Source: Theocolax elegans
Taxonomy: Eukaryota > Arthropoda > Insecta > Hymenoptera > Cerocephalidae
Assembly: GCA_026168455.1 (NCBI GenBank)
Contig: CM047429.1
Coordinates: forward strand, 7,467,125 to 7,531,124
DNA length: 64,000 nt
Reading direction: 5' to 3'
The translations under genes and the position numbers were made by a program. The notes beneath the pieces are model-generated. The model was not told the origin of the DNA. It worked only from the letters and a program-made list of their open reading frames with translations, and did no database searches. Of this stretch, positions 20,880 through 32,361 are shown piece by piece. Numbering within the stretch: position 1 is the stretch's first letter; every line of letters begins with the position of its first letter.

Positions 20880-23800
20880 TTACAGGCCTCTGATCGCATG
20901 GGTGATCCTTTGGCGTTCCTCAAGTACGGTGGATTCATTCAAAAGCGCTATTCCAAAGGGAAATGATCTTTTCAATGTCCTCTGCTGCAAAATCTATTTT
21001 ATGAAGAAAGAATCCCCAAGGTGGGTTCTCCTTCTGCTCATTATGGCTGGACATTTAATTTTTGTCAAATAATGTGCAGTGTTGTCTCATCCTCTAATTT
21101 ACAGAATCTGCATGTTGGGCTTTCACTTAGTCCTATCATGTGTCTGTATTTAAGCAATGAGCCATGGCCGGTTATTATCCCTGTCACTAACCTGGCATTT
21201 CTCTTGCTTAATTTGGAGAATTCGGAAGATCAGTCTCCTATCATTTGTGGTTTAATAAACCCTTTTGCTACACTACAGCCTGGTGTATTTGCCCAGGTTT
21301 TTTCATGTCTCTTGGCTATCCATTCTCGGGTTACTCTTGTGAATCCGAGTTGCAGATACCCACTACTGGCTCTGGTCCGATGAACTTTTCCCTACTTGCT
21401 TGTGTAGCAAGTTTGTCTGCCTCTTCGTTTCTCCTGATACCAGTATGACTTGGCACCCATAACAGGGTCACGGAGCGGAAACTGGCAAGTTCATTCAGAG
21501 CTTTATGACACTCCGTTACCAGTTGGGACCTGGTAGCGGGCGAGTCCAGGGCTTCGAGAACACATCTATTGTCCGCGCATATATATAAATGCTCTTTGGA
21601 CTTATAGGAGGCTGCCTAATGAGTACAGTGGGTGATGGCCAGCAGTTTCGCCTGGTACACAGTAGCATGCGTCCCTAGTGGAATGGTCTGCCCTTTTCCA
21701 TCTCTATTTCAGTACACACCAGCTCCTGAGCCCCCCACATTTTTAGAGCCATCTGTATACCAGACGTCCCCAGATGCAGGAAGTCGGGCTTTTTGGAATT
21801 TTTTAGTCTTCCTTTGAGGAGAGACTAATGCTGTATTTCTTATCGAAAAGGTAAGCACTAGTTATCCTATCTACGGGCATGTCCTGCAAGCCTCCGTAGA
21901 AATTGACTCTCAGTGATTTCCCTTATCTCTCTGATTTCTTCTCAACTCTGAGGAGTCCTTTAGCTGCCTCCGCTTCTATTGTAACAGTCAGGGGCTCTAT
22001 GGCTAGAAGGGCCCCTAGAGTAGCCGTCGGCGAGGACTTGGCCGACCCTAGGGCATATCTCAGCACGAGACCTCTCAGCTTTTCCAATTGCAAGGCTGCA
22101 GATTTATCTGCTATTTTCTCACCCCATATAGTGGCTGCATACGGTAGTCTAGGCTTGAGAACAGCGTTATATAACCATTCAATGGTGGCTGCTTAAAGTC
22201 CCCAATTTCTTTCAATAGTTCTTCTAAGCTGCCAGGGACTATTAATAAATTTGCGGCACTTTCCTTCATTGTGCTTCTTCCAAGACAGTTTACTATCCAA
22301 GATGACTCCTAGATATTTCATCTCTTTGACCATCTTGAGAGTGCGACCATTGAGTGTTAGGTTAAAGTGCGTAACCCATTTATATTTTATGTTGAAGACC
22401 ACTACCTCAGTCTTGTCTGGGTTGACATTAAGTCCTGTGGACTCACACCATTTCGCCACAAGGTGAATGGCCCGCTAAAGACGCTCCATGACGGCCTGCA
22501 AGAAGGATCCACGCCCGATGATTAAAATATCATCAGCATAGCCCACAACTTGATGACCCCCACTGACAGCGCATCCAGCAGACCATCCACCACAAAAGAG
22601 GTGACAGCACTCCTCCCTGTGGGCATCCTGAATTGACATTGCCTCTAATCACAGTGTCACCTTTAGTTGTTTCTAGCAGCCGGTTGCCCAGCATATGGCA
22701 GGTCCATTCAACAAGCATCCCAGTGATGCCATGTTCAGTCATAGCCAATCGGATGACGTCCCGAGACGTATTTTTGAAGGCCCCTTCTATGTCCATTGCA
22801 ACCGCAACTGCAAATTCTCCACAATCCAGCTGCGATTGAATGAGTCTTTTTGCTCTGTGCGAGCGGTCTCCGTTGAGTAACTTGCTCTGTAGGCATGTTG
22901 ATTTCTATTCAGAGGCTTATTATTTAGAACCTCATCTCTCAGGAATCTATCTACCAGTTTTTCTAAGCTCTTCAATATGAATGAGGTTAGGCTTATAGGC
23001 CGAAAGTCCTTCAGCGTAATGTAGCTTTGTCTCCCAGCTTTTGGAATGAAGACCACCCTCACTCCCTGCCATGCTGTGGGTACATGACCAAGATTGAGAC
23101 AGGCTCTAAATATCTTTATCAGTGGCCCAAGAATGCAATCCTCAGCCTTCTGAAGAAGAATCACAAAGATTTTATCCATGCCAGGGGATTTGAAAGGTCG
23201 AAAGGATCGTATAGCCCATTTCACCTTTTCTTCAGTGATAATAACTTTGGCCAGGTCAAGATGGCAGCGTGCTTGTGACGCCTTCAGCTTATCCCTGGTT
23301 TCAGTTATCTCATTGTATTCCGTTTCTAGTCTCGAAAATCCTGGAAAATGCTACTGATGAGGTGTACCAGGGTATCCTTATGAGAGATGAAAAAACTTAT
23401 TGTCTGAGAGCTTTAGCGAGCCAAGGACAGCTTCTGGGTTCCTAGACAGGATCTTGTCTAGTCTAGACGCCTCATTGCCGCCCTCTACCTCCTCACAAAA
23501 GGTGATCCAGCTTTCCCTTTGAGCTTTCCTGATTTCAGATCTATATCTATTCTTTCTTGTATTTGTCCCAAGAAACTTTACCTTGTCTAGCTCTCTTGAG
23601 TAGGTTCCGAACAGATTCTCTCAAGTGTTCTAGCTTTTCTGACCATCAGCGGATTTGGCCCTTAGGCTTTTTCCTACTCAATGGGCAGTTTTTTTTAAAA
23701 GCTTGGCGAAGCGCTTCTGTCAGCTTCCGCGCAGCTTTTTCCAATGTGGGGATGTCTATTACGGCGCCTGTAAATTCCCGAAGGTATTTATCCAGGTCCA

Positions 23801-24528
23801 ATTAAAACCCTCCCATCTTGTATGCCTGGGGTTTTTGACGAAGCCAATTTCCACTAGCGGCCCACACTCAACCTCCATGGCTATTTGAGCGTGGTCCGAC
23901 AGCGTAGGTTCATCAGTGACCCTCCAGTTTTTAATTCTGCTTGATAGGGCAGAGCAACATAGCGAAATGTCAATGACCTCTGCCCTTACTGCATTTTGGA
24001 AGGTAGGTTTACTTCCGGTATTGACAATGTCCATCTCCGTAGTGATAGGGTATCCAATAGTGTGGATCCTCTTTTATTCAGATTGGAGCTGCCCGATAAT
24101 TCAAGATGCGCATTTGCATCACAACCTATAAAGACTAGCCAATTTTGTTCCTGACAGTGGTTGATCAATCTGACAACCTCTTTCGGCGGGTCATTGGTAT
24201 CTTCGTATGGAAAGTAGGCTGAGACAATGATAAGCCTGCCTATTTCTCTGACATTAATAGACACGACCATTAGGTCACCTGTACAAAGATCCCAGAGAGG
24301 GACGGAATTTAGTCCTTTAATGACAATTCCTGCTCTTGGTCTCTCTGCATTCGCTTCTCTGAAGCATTGTAAACTACCTAGACCTTTAACAGCCCCTTTC
24401 ACAGTCCAAGGTTCTTGGATTAGTGAGAGGCCTGTGTGCACCTTAGCCATACTCCTCTGCATTATTCCAGAGGCGCCTTTGCTATGGTGCAAGTTAATTT
24501 GGGTTATTGACAGATTTGGAGGAGCCAA
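20880..24528 (-). pseudogene. LINE ORF2: endonuclease, reverse transcriptase, RNase H (broken)
   Basis: The apurinic-type endonuclease starts near 24510 (ITQINLHHSKGAS, LIQEPW, later CDANAH). The RT part reads FRPFKSPGMDKI and FRPISLTSFILKSLEKL (about 23200-22950), then SGCPQGGVLSPLLW (about 22610) and the catalytic YADD at about 22545. RNase H follows at about 21830-21380, with CADNRCVLEALDS and LLWVPSHTGIRRNEEADKLA. The segments are spread over several frames, with stops between them (for example inside the RNase H). The enzyme would nick target DNA and prime reverse transcription there; this copy cannot. Confidence 0.8.
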
Positions 24529-25433
24529 TTATGTGCTCTCCACCTCCATCTCAACCGCACCACCCGGCAGATCTTTCTGGGTCACCTTAAAAGCGACTCT
24601 GCCCAGATCCAGCCAGGGTTTGAAATTAAGGGCTTTTAGTGCCCTGACCTGAGACTCGGACAGCATGAAGATGCGGAGGTAGCTGTCCTCCCTCTCCTGC
24701 CTTCCCGAGTCTTCCGAGAGGTTGATCGCTCTCCAACATGATGTTTTCAGGGTGGGATTGAACTCCTCCAAACGCCGCAGCACTATAGCCGGCTCCTCCT
24801 TTGGCTTGGGGAGCCACACCACCGCCTTCAGCGTTTTCTGGAGGAGCTCAGCCCCACCCACTTTTGTTTTTAACCCCTCGGGCATCAAGGAGGTTGCATT
24901 AGATAGCAGCCATTCCTTTGATTACTCGTTAGAGGCCTCGAAGACCAATACCCCCCCAACGCAGCTCGACGACTCAAATCTCGGGTATTGCGCCGGTGGA
25001 GTACTCCTCAGGATCTCTCTGAAGGCAGCCCTGACCTTGACAAGAACTTCCTGGGTGAAAGACACCTCAGGGTAACACTCGTCAGTCAGGACCACAATCC
25101 GGGGATTGGACCTTTGGGCATCCGTGAGGCTATCTCTGTGCGGTCCAGAAGATTCCAAATTTGAGGTCTCTTTAATCTTGTGGGCACTTGAAGGGCCGCA
25201 ATGTCTTTTGTTGCCCGGCGATGCTCCGAGCGGCGAGTCTCTGGCCTCTTTCCTTCTCTTTGCAATCGCCGGGGTTTGCGTTGCTTCAGGGTGATTTGGC
25301 GGGCCACTTCTATTAGCCTCTCCAGCCCCCATTTCTTATTGGGAAGATGCGGTCCAAACACCGGAAGATTAATCGTACTAGCTGGTTCGAGGGCACGTAG
25401 ACCTTCTGGTAAAGTACCAGAGGTCCCAGCCAC
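24529..25433 (-). pseudogene. LINE ORF1, DUF4780-like RNA-binding protein (broken)
   Basis: Upstream of ORF2 on the minus strand. The N-terminal part is basic and Pro/Arg-rich. The C-terminal part has SSSCVGGVLVFEASNE, LKTSCWRAINLSED, then YLRIFMLSESQVRALKAL, which fits the DUF4780-type domain of ORF1 proteins in insect LOA-like elements. A frame change lies between 25,433 and 25,330, and a stop lies at about 24,920. It ends at a stop immediately before the ORF2 endonuclease start. Confidence 0.6.
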
Positions 25434-25449
25434 AGGAGCCTTAGTATCC

Positions 25450-26278
25450 GAAAGGGGGTTTGTAATCCCTCCCTGCTGTTTGAGTCAGCTGTCTCATGGG
25501 CTATTGGACCCCTTGGTGTCGAAACGTCGGTGTTGCCAGCCTCTAGAGCCAGTGAAATGGTGCTGGGGGTTTGGATCACCACACTTAGGGTTGCCTCGGC
25601 CTGAGCTTCAGCTTCCTTCGGGGGCGGGTCCACCTTCCTGCTGCTTTTATTTGTTTTTATTTGTTTTAAAAATGTGTTAGGGAAATATAGGTCACCCCCG
25701 GCAGAGCCCTGATGCCGTATTACGTCTTTAGACGGGAAAAGCTAACTACTTGGGAACGGTGCCCGGTATTCCCAAGGCACCGTTAGAGACCCCTAGTTAC
25801 CCCCAGGGGCCAACGAGTCTGCTCGGCACGGTTGACCCCTTCAGATTAGGGGGGTGTGTATACCTACCCAGGTCCACCATCTCTGGATACGGGGTTGTTC
25901 GTTGGTTCTGACCGAGACTGATAGGCTTCTTGTCCCCCTCAGATAAGGAGGGCAAGTCAGTCTTGTTCTCCCGCCCGTCCCTTGTCGGGTTCTCCCCCCT
26001 TTGTCAGATCCGGGGTCGGTCAGAGCCGAGTCGGGTTCTCCCCCCCTTCGTCAGATCCGGGGTCGGTCAGAGGTCAGTCTGGGGTGTCAGCGTCGGGACT
26101 CATGCCCGAACCGTGACGACTGGAAGAGTCAGGGCCTTTAACCCCAAGTCCCGGAAATTAAGCCTCTCCACCCACTCAGAATCATGGATTCCAGTTCCCT
26201 AGAGGATTTCTCCAAATAGGGTCCTGTGCTCACTGATCTGAGCTTTTTCAAGGTCCCACAACCCCTAGGAGAGGACTT
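25450..26278 (-). other. 5' UTR of the LOA-like LINE with a two-copy 58-bp repeat
   Basis: GC-richer than the surrounding array. A unit containing GTCAGATCCGGGGTCGGTCA occurs twice (about 26004 and 26050), fitting the tandem 5' UTR repeats seen in some LINE promoters. Direction follows the element (minus strand). Confidence 0.5.
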
Positions 26279-26760
26279 CTAGTCTGTAATTTGCTCTTAA
26301 AAATTTTGGAACTCAATACTTTTTGAACTCAATATTATATGTCTTAAAAATTTTATTTTATAATTTGATCTTAAAATTTTTGGGACTTAAAATTGTTGTC
26401 TTCAAAGTTTTCGGCCTTAAAAAATTTTGTTCTATAATTTACTCTTAAAACTTTTGGAAATTAATATATTTCGGGCTTAACATTTTAAACCTTGAAAACT
26501 TGCGTTCTTTAATTTGCGTTTAAAACTTTTGGAACTTAATATTTTGAGGCCTTAACATTTTGGGACTGAAAAATTTTCGTTCTATAATTTGTTTTTTAAA
26601 CTTTTGGAATTGAATATTTGACGGTCTCAACCTTTTAGGCCAACAAAATTTTTGGTCTATAAATTGTTCTTAAAAATTTTGGAACTCAATATTTTTTGGT
26701 CTCAACATTATCGGTCAATTGATAGGTAGTAACTTACTTAAACTTTTGTCGGAGTGTTAT
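26279..26760. repeat. AT-rich tandem array, continuation
   Basis: The same 75-bp monomer family as 17,935-20,835 (for example GGAACTCAATATTTTTTGG near 26681). The array fades at about 26,720, just before the Ty3-type LTR element. Confidence 0.8.
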
Positions 26761-26764
26761 TCTG

Positions 26765-28071
26765 TGTGACAAGGTATGTAATACCTGTCATAATAATAAG
26801 CGAGCGAGTCCCAATACAAACTAGCCTACCTACCCTCACATCTCGAAGCCTACCTAGCCTAATCGAAGCTCCCCAAATCCCCAATACTTCTCTCAGTTCC
26901 CTCCACGTAGCACATGGAAGCAGCATGTCAGGAGAGGCGATACAACTTCGAGGAGGCTTCGCACCAGGACCATGAGGCAGCCTACGATGGCCCAAGGTGC
27001 CAGATGGAGCAGCACGAGCAGCAACAAGACATCCAGGAAGCTGTAAAACAGTTAAATATTGAATAATAATCCTAATTAGGAGGAGGCAAGGAAGCATGTA
27101 GTTGCACACAGTAACTGACAACTACATGCTAGGAAAGGATTGGAAGTGAGGTTATGGTAATCATAACATTACCATAACTCTCAATTAATAATTAGTATAT
27201 AATATGCAGCACTCCCTCGGGAGATAGATATATACCTAGGAAGCAGCCAGAATCCCCGCAGCAACGCAGCACCGAAGAAGAGCAGCAGACACTGACCCGA
27301 CGCGCACCAGCTGAGCAGCCACCGTGAGAGCGAGTGAGAGAGAAGACTCGAAGATCGGCCGTCCCGTCTGCACCTGCAACAGAGTGGACTCATTAGCCGA
27401 TAAATTGACATCACGAAGGAACGATCATAAAGGCTTACCTGGTTTATAGCATCACCGGGAACACCATCCTCTCCGTGGGAAGCAGCAGCCCCGGGAACGT
27501 CGTCCGCCTTGATAAACATGGCCGCGAGCACTCACTACACGAGGCGCGCGAGACGACGGCGGCCGACGGGCGACTCGAAGCGAGAAGCTGCGCGCGCACG
27601 TCGGGCCCGTGCAGCGAAGCAGCGAACGAGCCCGAGCTCGAGAGAGCTCATCGGGATGCCAACGAGGCAGCACCGGCCGACTGCTATATCGCTATATAGA
27701 TTCGTGATCTGCAACCGATCACCGATAGTAATATTCGTGTGTGTGTGTGTGCGAGAGAAACTGACCGCAGAGCAGCAAAATTCCAGGAGACGATCTCCAC
27801 TGCAATAAGGTGGATGCACGCCCTGCACCGGTATTCCGCGATCTCTCCTGACCGTAAGTGTGCTTCCCCTTTAATCCCCTCCCCTCCCCTAGCGCAGCAA
27901 GTAGCATCAGCTCGCACGCAGCCGAGCTTGATTATATAAATTCGCCGCGATCGTTCGCGGCTGGCGCCCAAACCATTTATCAACCTTATAATAAATTAAT
28001 ATTATTTATTAGATTTAATTTGTTTACTTCGCCTTTGACGCCACGCCCTAATCCCCAGCGTCACCGTTACA
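26765..28071 (+). repeat. 5' LTR
   Basis: Begins TGTGACAAGG and ends CACCGTTACA. It contains a (GT)n run near 27738 and a donor-like GACCGTAAGTGTG at about 27852. Compared with the 3' LTR it has an extra tract at about 27955-27985 that includes TGGCGCCCAA, a ten-base copy of the primer-site start. ORFs inside (for example 27509-27808) are duplicated simply because LTRs are duplicated, and I do not call them genes. Confidence 0.92.
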
Positions 28072-28072
28072 T

Positions 28073-28087
28073 TGGCGCCCAACGTGG
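28073..28087 (+). promoter_or_regulatory. primer binding site, tRNA-Lys type
   Basis: TGGCGCCCAACGTGG lies one base after the 5' LTR and equals the first 15 bases of the tRNA-Lys(1,2) primer site known from retroviruses. It would prime minus-strand DNA synthesis. Confidence 0.85.
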
Positions 28088-29518
28088 TTTTCAGCATCGG
28101 CAACGATTTTTTTTGTGTGTAATAAAATGTCGTCTACACATAATTGCCGATGTTGAAAAATTAAAGGGATTAATTTTTCTCGTTCTTCGCGTAAATAAAG
28201 CATAAATATAAATCTTTTTAATAGCAGCAGCAACTCTTAAATTTAATGAAATTTATATAGTTATATAGTTAATTATTATATTGCCAATTTAGCATATAAC
28301 AACGGGAAATATGTATTTTTCATATCTGTAAACGTTCGTTTATAAATTTTCTCGTTAGTTAAAATAACTAAAAAGTAAAATTTTATTTTATTTTTATAAC
28401 AAACAGCAGCAATTGGTAAATAAAAAAATTGTACACGTCAAGCGGACGTAGTTAATAATTTATTAGTAGATAAGCCGTAGCCATTTTCCCTCCCCCCGCG
28501 TAAAGCACACAGACGGGAAGGAGGAAGAAGACGCGTGGCCACATTTTCGGCCATCTTGAATAAAATTTACACGTGGTGCTAAATTTTATAATTATTAAAT
28601 TTCATTTTTTGTTTTCTTTTAAGCAATATTTCTTATGCATTATAACTTGTTTTTTTTTCTTGATATATATTTTGGATAAAAATTTTTTTCTTTAATTTGT
28701 GCACAATAGTTCTTATATCTTTTAATTTTATAATACTGCATATTATTTTATAACACGCAATTTAACATTGTGTTTCGCTTCCCCCCCCCCTTCTCTCATC
28801 GCAGCCATACCATATATTATTATAAGCCATTATTTTATTTTTGCATTGTGAAAATTAATATTTTTTTTGTTGCTTAATATAAGTTAGCCCTTATATATAA
28901 AAAAATACAGTGAAAAAGATACATTAAGATCTTCATTTCTTTTTTTTGGCAGAAGCTGCAATTTAATTAATTAATAATTTTGCAAACCTGTATTTAAACA
29001 ATACATAATAAATAAATCTTTTTTATTTTTTCGTGCAAATTAAAAACATTATTTTTTGTTTTTGTTTTCTAATTTTCCCTGCTAGCAGCCAAATAACTAA
29101 CAGTAATAGAACTTTAATTTTGCTTTTGACAAATTAACAATTTAGCAAGTTAGCATAAAAAATCAATTAAATTTTTTTCTTTTCTCTTTTCATTTGCTTT
29201 TCAACTAATTGCACTTAGTAACCTCATTTCGCAGCAAACTTTATATAATTTTTACGCCTTTTCCTATTAGCAGCCGAAAACCTAAAAACCCGATATATTG
29301 TTATTACCCTTGCCCGATTTACCTTATTTTGGATTGTTTCTCCCCTGAATAATATTTAAGCAGATAACTAGCTTATAAGAAACTTCAGCTTTAATTTTTA
29401 GTTTTTAACGTTGGGCTGTTAGTTTAATTGCGATAAGTATTGAGCTGCAGATTTATTGCGCCAAACTTATACCTTCCCCTTCTTAATTATTGATAGAATA
29501 ATTAAGTTAAAATTCAAA
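28088..29518 (+). other. untranslated leader of the Ty3-type element
   Basis: About 1.4 kb of AT-rich sequence between primer site and gag, with no ORF of interest. GCAGC/AGCAGC words recur (for example 28226, 28405, 29085, 29272), as they do through the whole element. Confidence 0.6.
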
Positions 29519-31264
29519 ATGGCAGCCAACTACAAATTAGGTAGCAAAATAAATATTGATAATGTAGCACAAGGTTCAGCAATAATTAGGCGCACAATAA
29601 ATAATACCGCCGATGGGAAAATTACAATTTACTGTAATCAGCTTGATCTGAACATCGACGATGACATACGCACAATTCGTGATCGCGTAGCGCGATATGA
29701 ATTAATTAGAAATTATGGCCCCTCAGCAGCAGAATGGAGACCAGAAGAAGATGGACGACACTTGGAAGAATTTAGCCCAATAGAAGAAGAATCTCTCCTG
29801 GATCTCTCCCTAACACAATCCGAAATAACGAATTTCCCTCCCCCTCCCCGAGCAGCAAGAGCACAAAATATTACATCTGGTCGGATGTTATATGTGGAAC
29901 TGCAAACCGGACAATCGCAAGGACGGTACCAAGATCCACTGACAATGGAGGAGCCAACTGAATGCAATGAGGCAATAAATGAAAGATTGCTACATCCAGC
30001 GTATCGTCCGCTAGCACAATCAACGTGCAGGCAGTTAAGAACGCTGTCGCCAAGTGAGCAAGAGCAGCAAAGATATTTATTGGAACCAATAATTCCAGAA
30101 ATATTATATACATCGCCAAGCACAACAGTATCGTTATTGGGAATAAACTCAACGTCATATTACCCAATTATTACGCTTGCTCCAACCATCTCGACAGATG
30201 AAAATTTATCAAATAACCCCTTCGTACCAAACACAACTCCCGCAGCAACACAAAGCACACACGTTTATACAAACTCGCAGCCATGAACGACAAGCAGCAT
30301 ACAACCCTCAGCATTTAGAGCAGTGCAGCAAACAACAACAAAGCAAAGAATGAACGAGCGTAACCAAATGAACCCTAACGACCCGAGAAGCAGCACACAC
30401 ACAAGCAGCAGCAGGAAAATTCTCCCCAGCGTAAAATGGGAAGACGAGTTAGCAGAGCAGCAGCAACGACGACAACAAGCACACCAGAGCAGCATAGCCG
30501 ACGAGCCTCACATCCAGAATCGAAACCCCGAAAGTAATACAACATTTAGCATTCCCCCTCCCCAGCAGCAGCAATATCCCCAGCAGCAGCAGCAGCAGCG
30601 GCAGCAAGCAAATTTGTCGGTTTCATCTTTTAGGAATTGTTATTCAAACTGCAGCAATTTGGAGGATTCGCTTTTCACTAGAGAAAAAAGAACGGTGGAA
30701 ATTTTCTCTAGATATCATATTCAGTTCAAAGGCACAAGGAAAACCGATCCAGAAACATTCCTAAGCAATCTCCAAGAATGCAAGGATACATATAACCTGT
30801 CGATGGACGACATAATCAAAGCTCTCCCATCCGTGCTCGACGATGAAGCATGGGATTGGTTCAAGAGAGAAAAGAGCAGCTGGCGAAATTTTATTGACTT
30901 TGTCGACGCAGTGCGACTGCAATATGGATCGGAGGAAATCCAGAGCAACTTACGGCAAATAGTAGAAAATCGCACGCAAGGTCCAAATGAAGGTATCTCG
31001 ACGTATCTTTCAAAATTACGAGGGATATTGGACCAAATTAAACCTCCGCTTCCGCTAGCAGATCAATTGGACAGAGCATTTCGAAATTTGCATCCTAGCT
31101 ACAGATGCAAATTAGAAAGAGGCCAATTTGATAATTTTGCGCAGCTACAAAAGCTAGGCAAAAAGGAAGAAGCTAGGCGGTTACTCGACGAGACATACAA
31201 GCCTCCACCAACACTGCAAGGTTATGGCTTAGCAAAATATGGCTACGTCGACCCGAAGCAGTAA
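29519..31264 (+). pseudogene. gag polyprotein with in-frame TGA
   Basis: ATG at 29519. The first 256 codons end in TGA at 30284-30286, and the same frame continues to 31264. The second part is Gln-rich (runs of CAG) and then shows the retrotransposon gag capsid core: GTRKTDPETFLSNLQECKD, ALPSVLDDEAWDWFKREK, LRQIVENRTQGPNEGISTYL. The N-terminal part has no family I recognise and could be a matrix-like region. The TGA may be a mutation or a recoded stop; nothing in the sequence decides this. Gag would form the particle shell. Confidence 0.75.
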
Positions 31265-31654
31265 AAACCGCGCAGCCTAGCAGCAGTAAGCAGCTCGAGC
31301 AATCCCAAAGCCTCATACCCTTCCCAGACCCCCAAAGACCACACACCCAACCCCAAATACAACCAAAAGCAGCGATACACCAAGCCCAGCAGCCCCCAAC
31401 CAAGAAGAGCAGCGCCAAACTCCCCTAAATACGTAGAAGCAGCAAAACGCGATTCCCCTAGATTAAGCAGCAGCAGCAGCACACAGCCAAAGCAGCCGTG
31501 GAACAAGGTAGTCGCCAACAATAGCCAGAAGCAATGGCATAAAGCAGCAGCGACTCCACAAAGGCCCGAATCGCCAAGGAGCCAACATCAGCAGCAACCA
31601 AGGAGCAATTTTAAAGCAGCAATAAGAGCACCGATAATCCCCAACCACCCTAGA

Positions 31655-31812
31655 AAGCAGAAAGAACCCTGCTTTATTTGTGACCAATTGGGTCACTGGG
31701 CAGCAGAGTGCTCTCAGGTATTCTGTTACGGTTGTGGAGACCAGGGAGTCTACATCAGAGACTGCCCTAAATGCAGCACGAAGCAGCAGGGAAACGGCAG
31801 CCAGAGGAAATA
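31655..31812 (+). pseudogene. nucleocapsid zinc knuckles, separated from gag by stops
   Basis: A CCHC knuckle CFICDQLGHWAAEC is followed by CYGCGDQGVYIRDC, in which the His ligand is replaced by Tyr. The region lies about 400 bp after the gag stop. The sequence in between is Gln/Pro/Ser-rich and interrupted, so the gag tail is decayed. Confidence 0.7.
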
Positions 31813-31839
31813 AGAACCCGTATTTTCTCACCCAAACCC

Positions 31840-32361
31840 CCCATAGGGTCTCACCCCTCCCATATAGCAGCTAACGAGTCCCTTATTCAGCAAACTCCCG
31901 GCATTGATCCCCGTTTATTTTTTAATATTGAGCTCAATGGACACAAGCTCATAGCACTGCTCGATGATGGGGCAGTGCACTCCTTTATAGGTAAAGGAAT
32001 GAGTATGGTGTTCCAGAAGAAGCTCAGGCGATCGGACTGCAAAGCAGTAAAAGTAGCAGACGGTACCACGGTACCAATTCAAGGTATTATCGACGTCTCT
32101 ATAAATATTGACGGCGACAATATCATAATGCCCTTTCAAGTAGCAGACGATCTACAGTATGATTGCATACTGGGGATCGATTTTAAGCGCAAGGTCATCA
32201 TGAGGATTAATTATGAAGAGGATACGTGGTGGACCTCTAAAGGCATTACGCATCATTTTTATCCTCATGGCGAAGACGCAAGCTACATACCAGCCCTAGC
32301 AAGCATTGGAGGACTCAAAAGAGCTACCCTTCCCAAGAAAAAATTTTGCAGCAGCTTTTAG
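31840..32361 (+). pseudogene. retropepsin-type protease with DDG instead of DTG/DSG
   Basis: The active-site segment is IALLDDGAVHSFIG, where the family has D-T/S-G. The second signature is YDCILGIDF. The Thr/Ser-to-Asp change should impair the dimeric aspartic protease. The frame closes at 32361, overlapping the RT ORF by about 16 bases one frame back. Confidence 0.75.

Larger units (their letters stand above)
20836..26278 (-). mobile_element. decayed LOA-like non-LTR retrotransposon inserted in the tandem array
   Basis: Nearly full length (5.4 kb) on the minus strand: 5' UTR (about 26278-25450), ORF1, then ORF2 with endonuclease, reverse transcriptase and RNase H, and a (TAA)n-type tail at 20836-20855. 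The tandem array stops at the left edge and resumes at the right edge. A short TTCTA word at both edges could be the target-site duplication. Several in-frame stops and frame changes show that it is dead. ORF1 type, endonuclease style and the presence of RNase H favour the LOA/I group. Confidence 0.8.

Noticed and set aside
20851..25680. Plus-strand ORFs across the LOA-like LINE
   Set aside because: RT, endonuclease and RNase H motifs are all on the minus strand, so the plus-strand frames are shadows.
27509..27983. ORFs of about 100 codons conserved in both LTRs (also 36,501-36,971)
   Set aside because: LTRs are duplicated during transposition, so their agreement is not evidence of coding selection.
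28740..28800. C-run and T-run patches as regulatory tracts
   Set aside because: Homopolymer runs in an AT-rich leader, with no supporting context.
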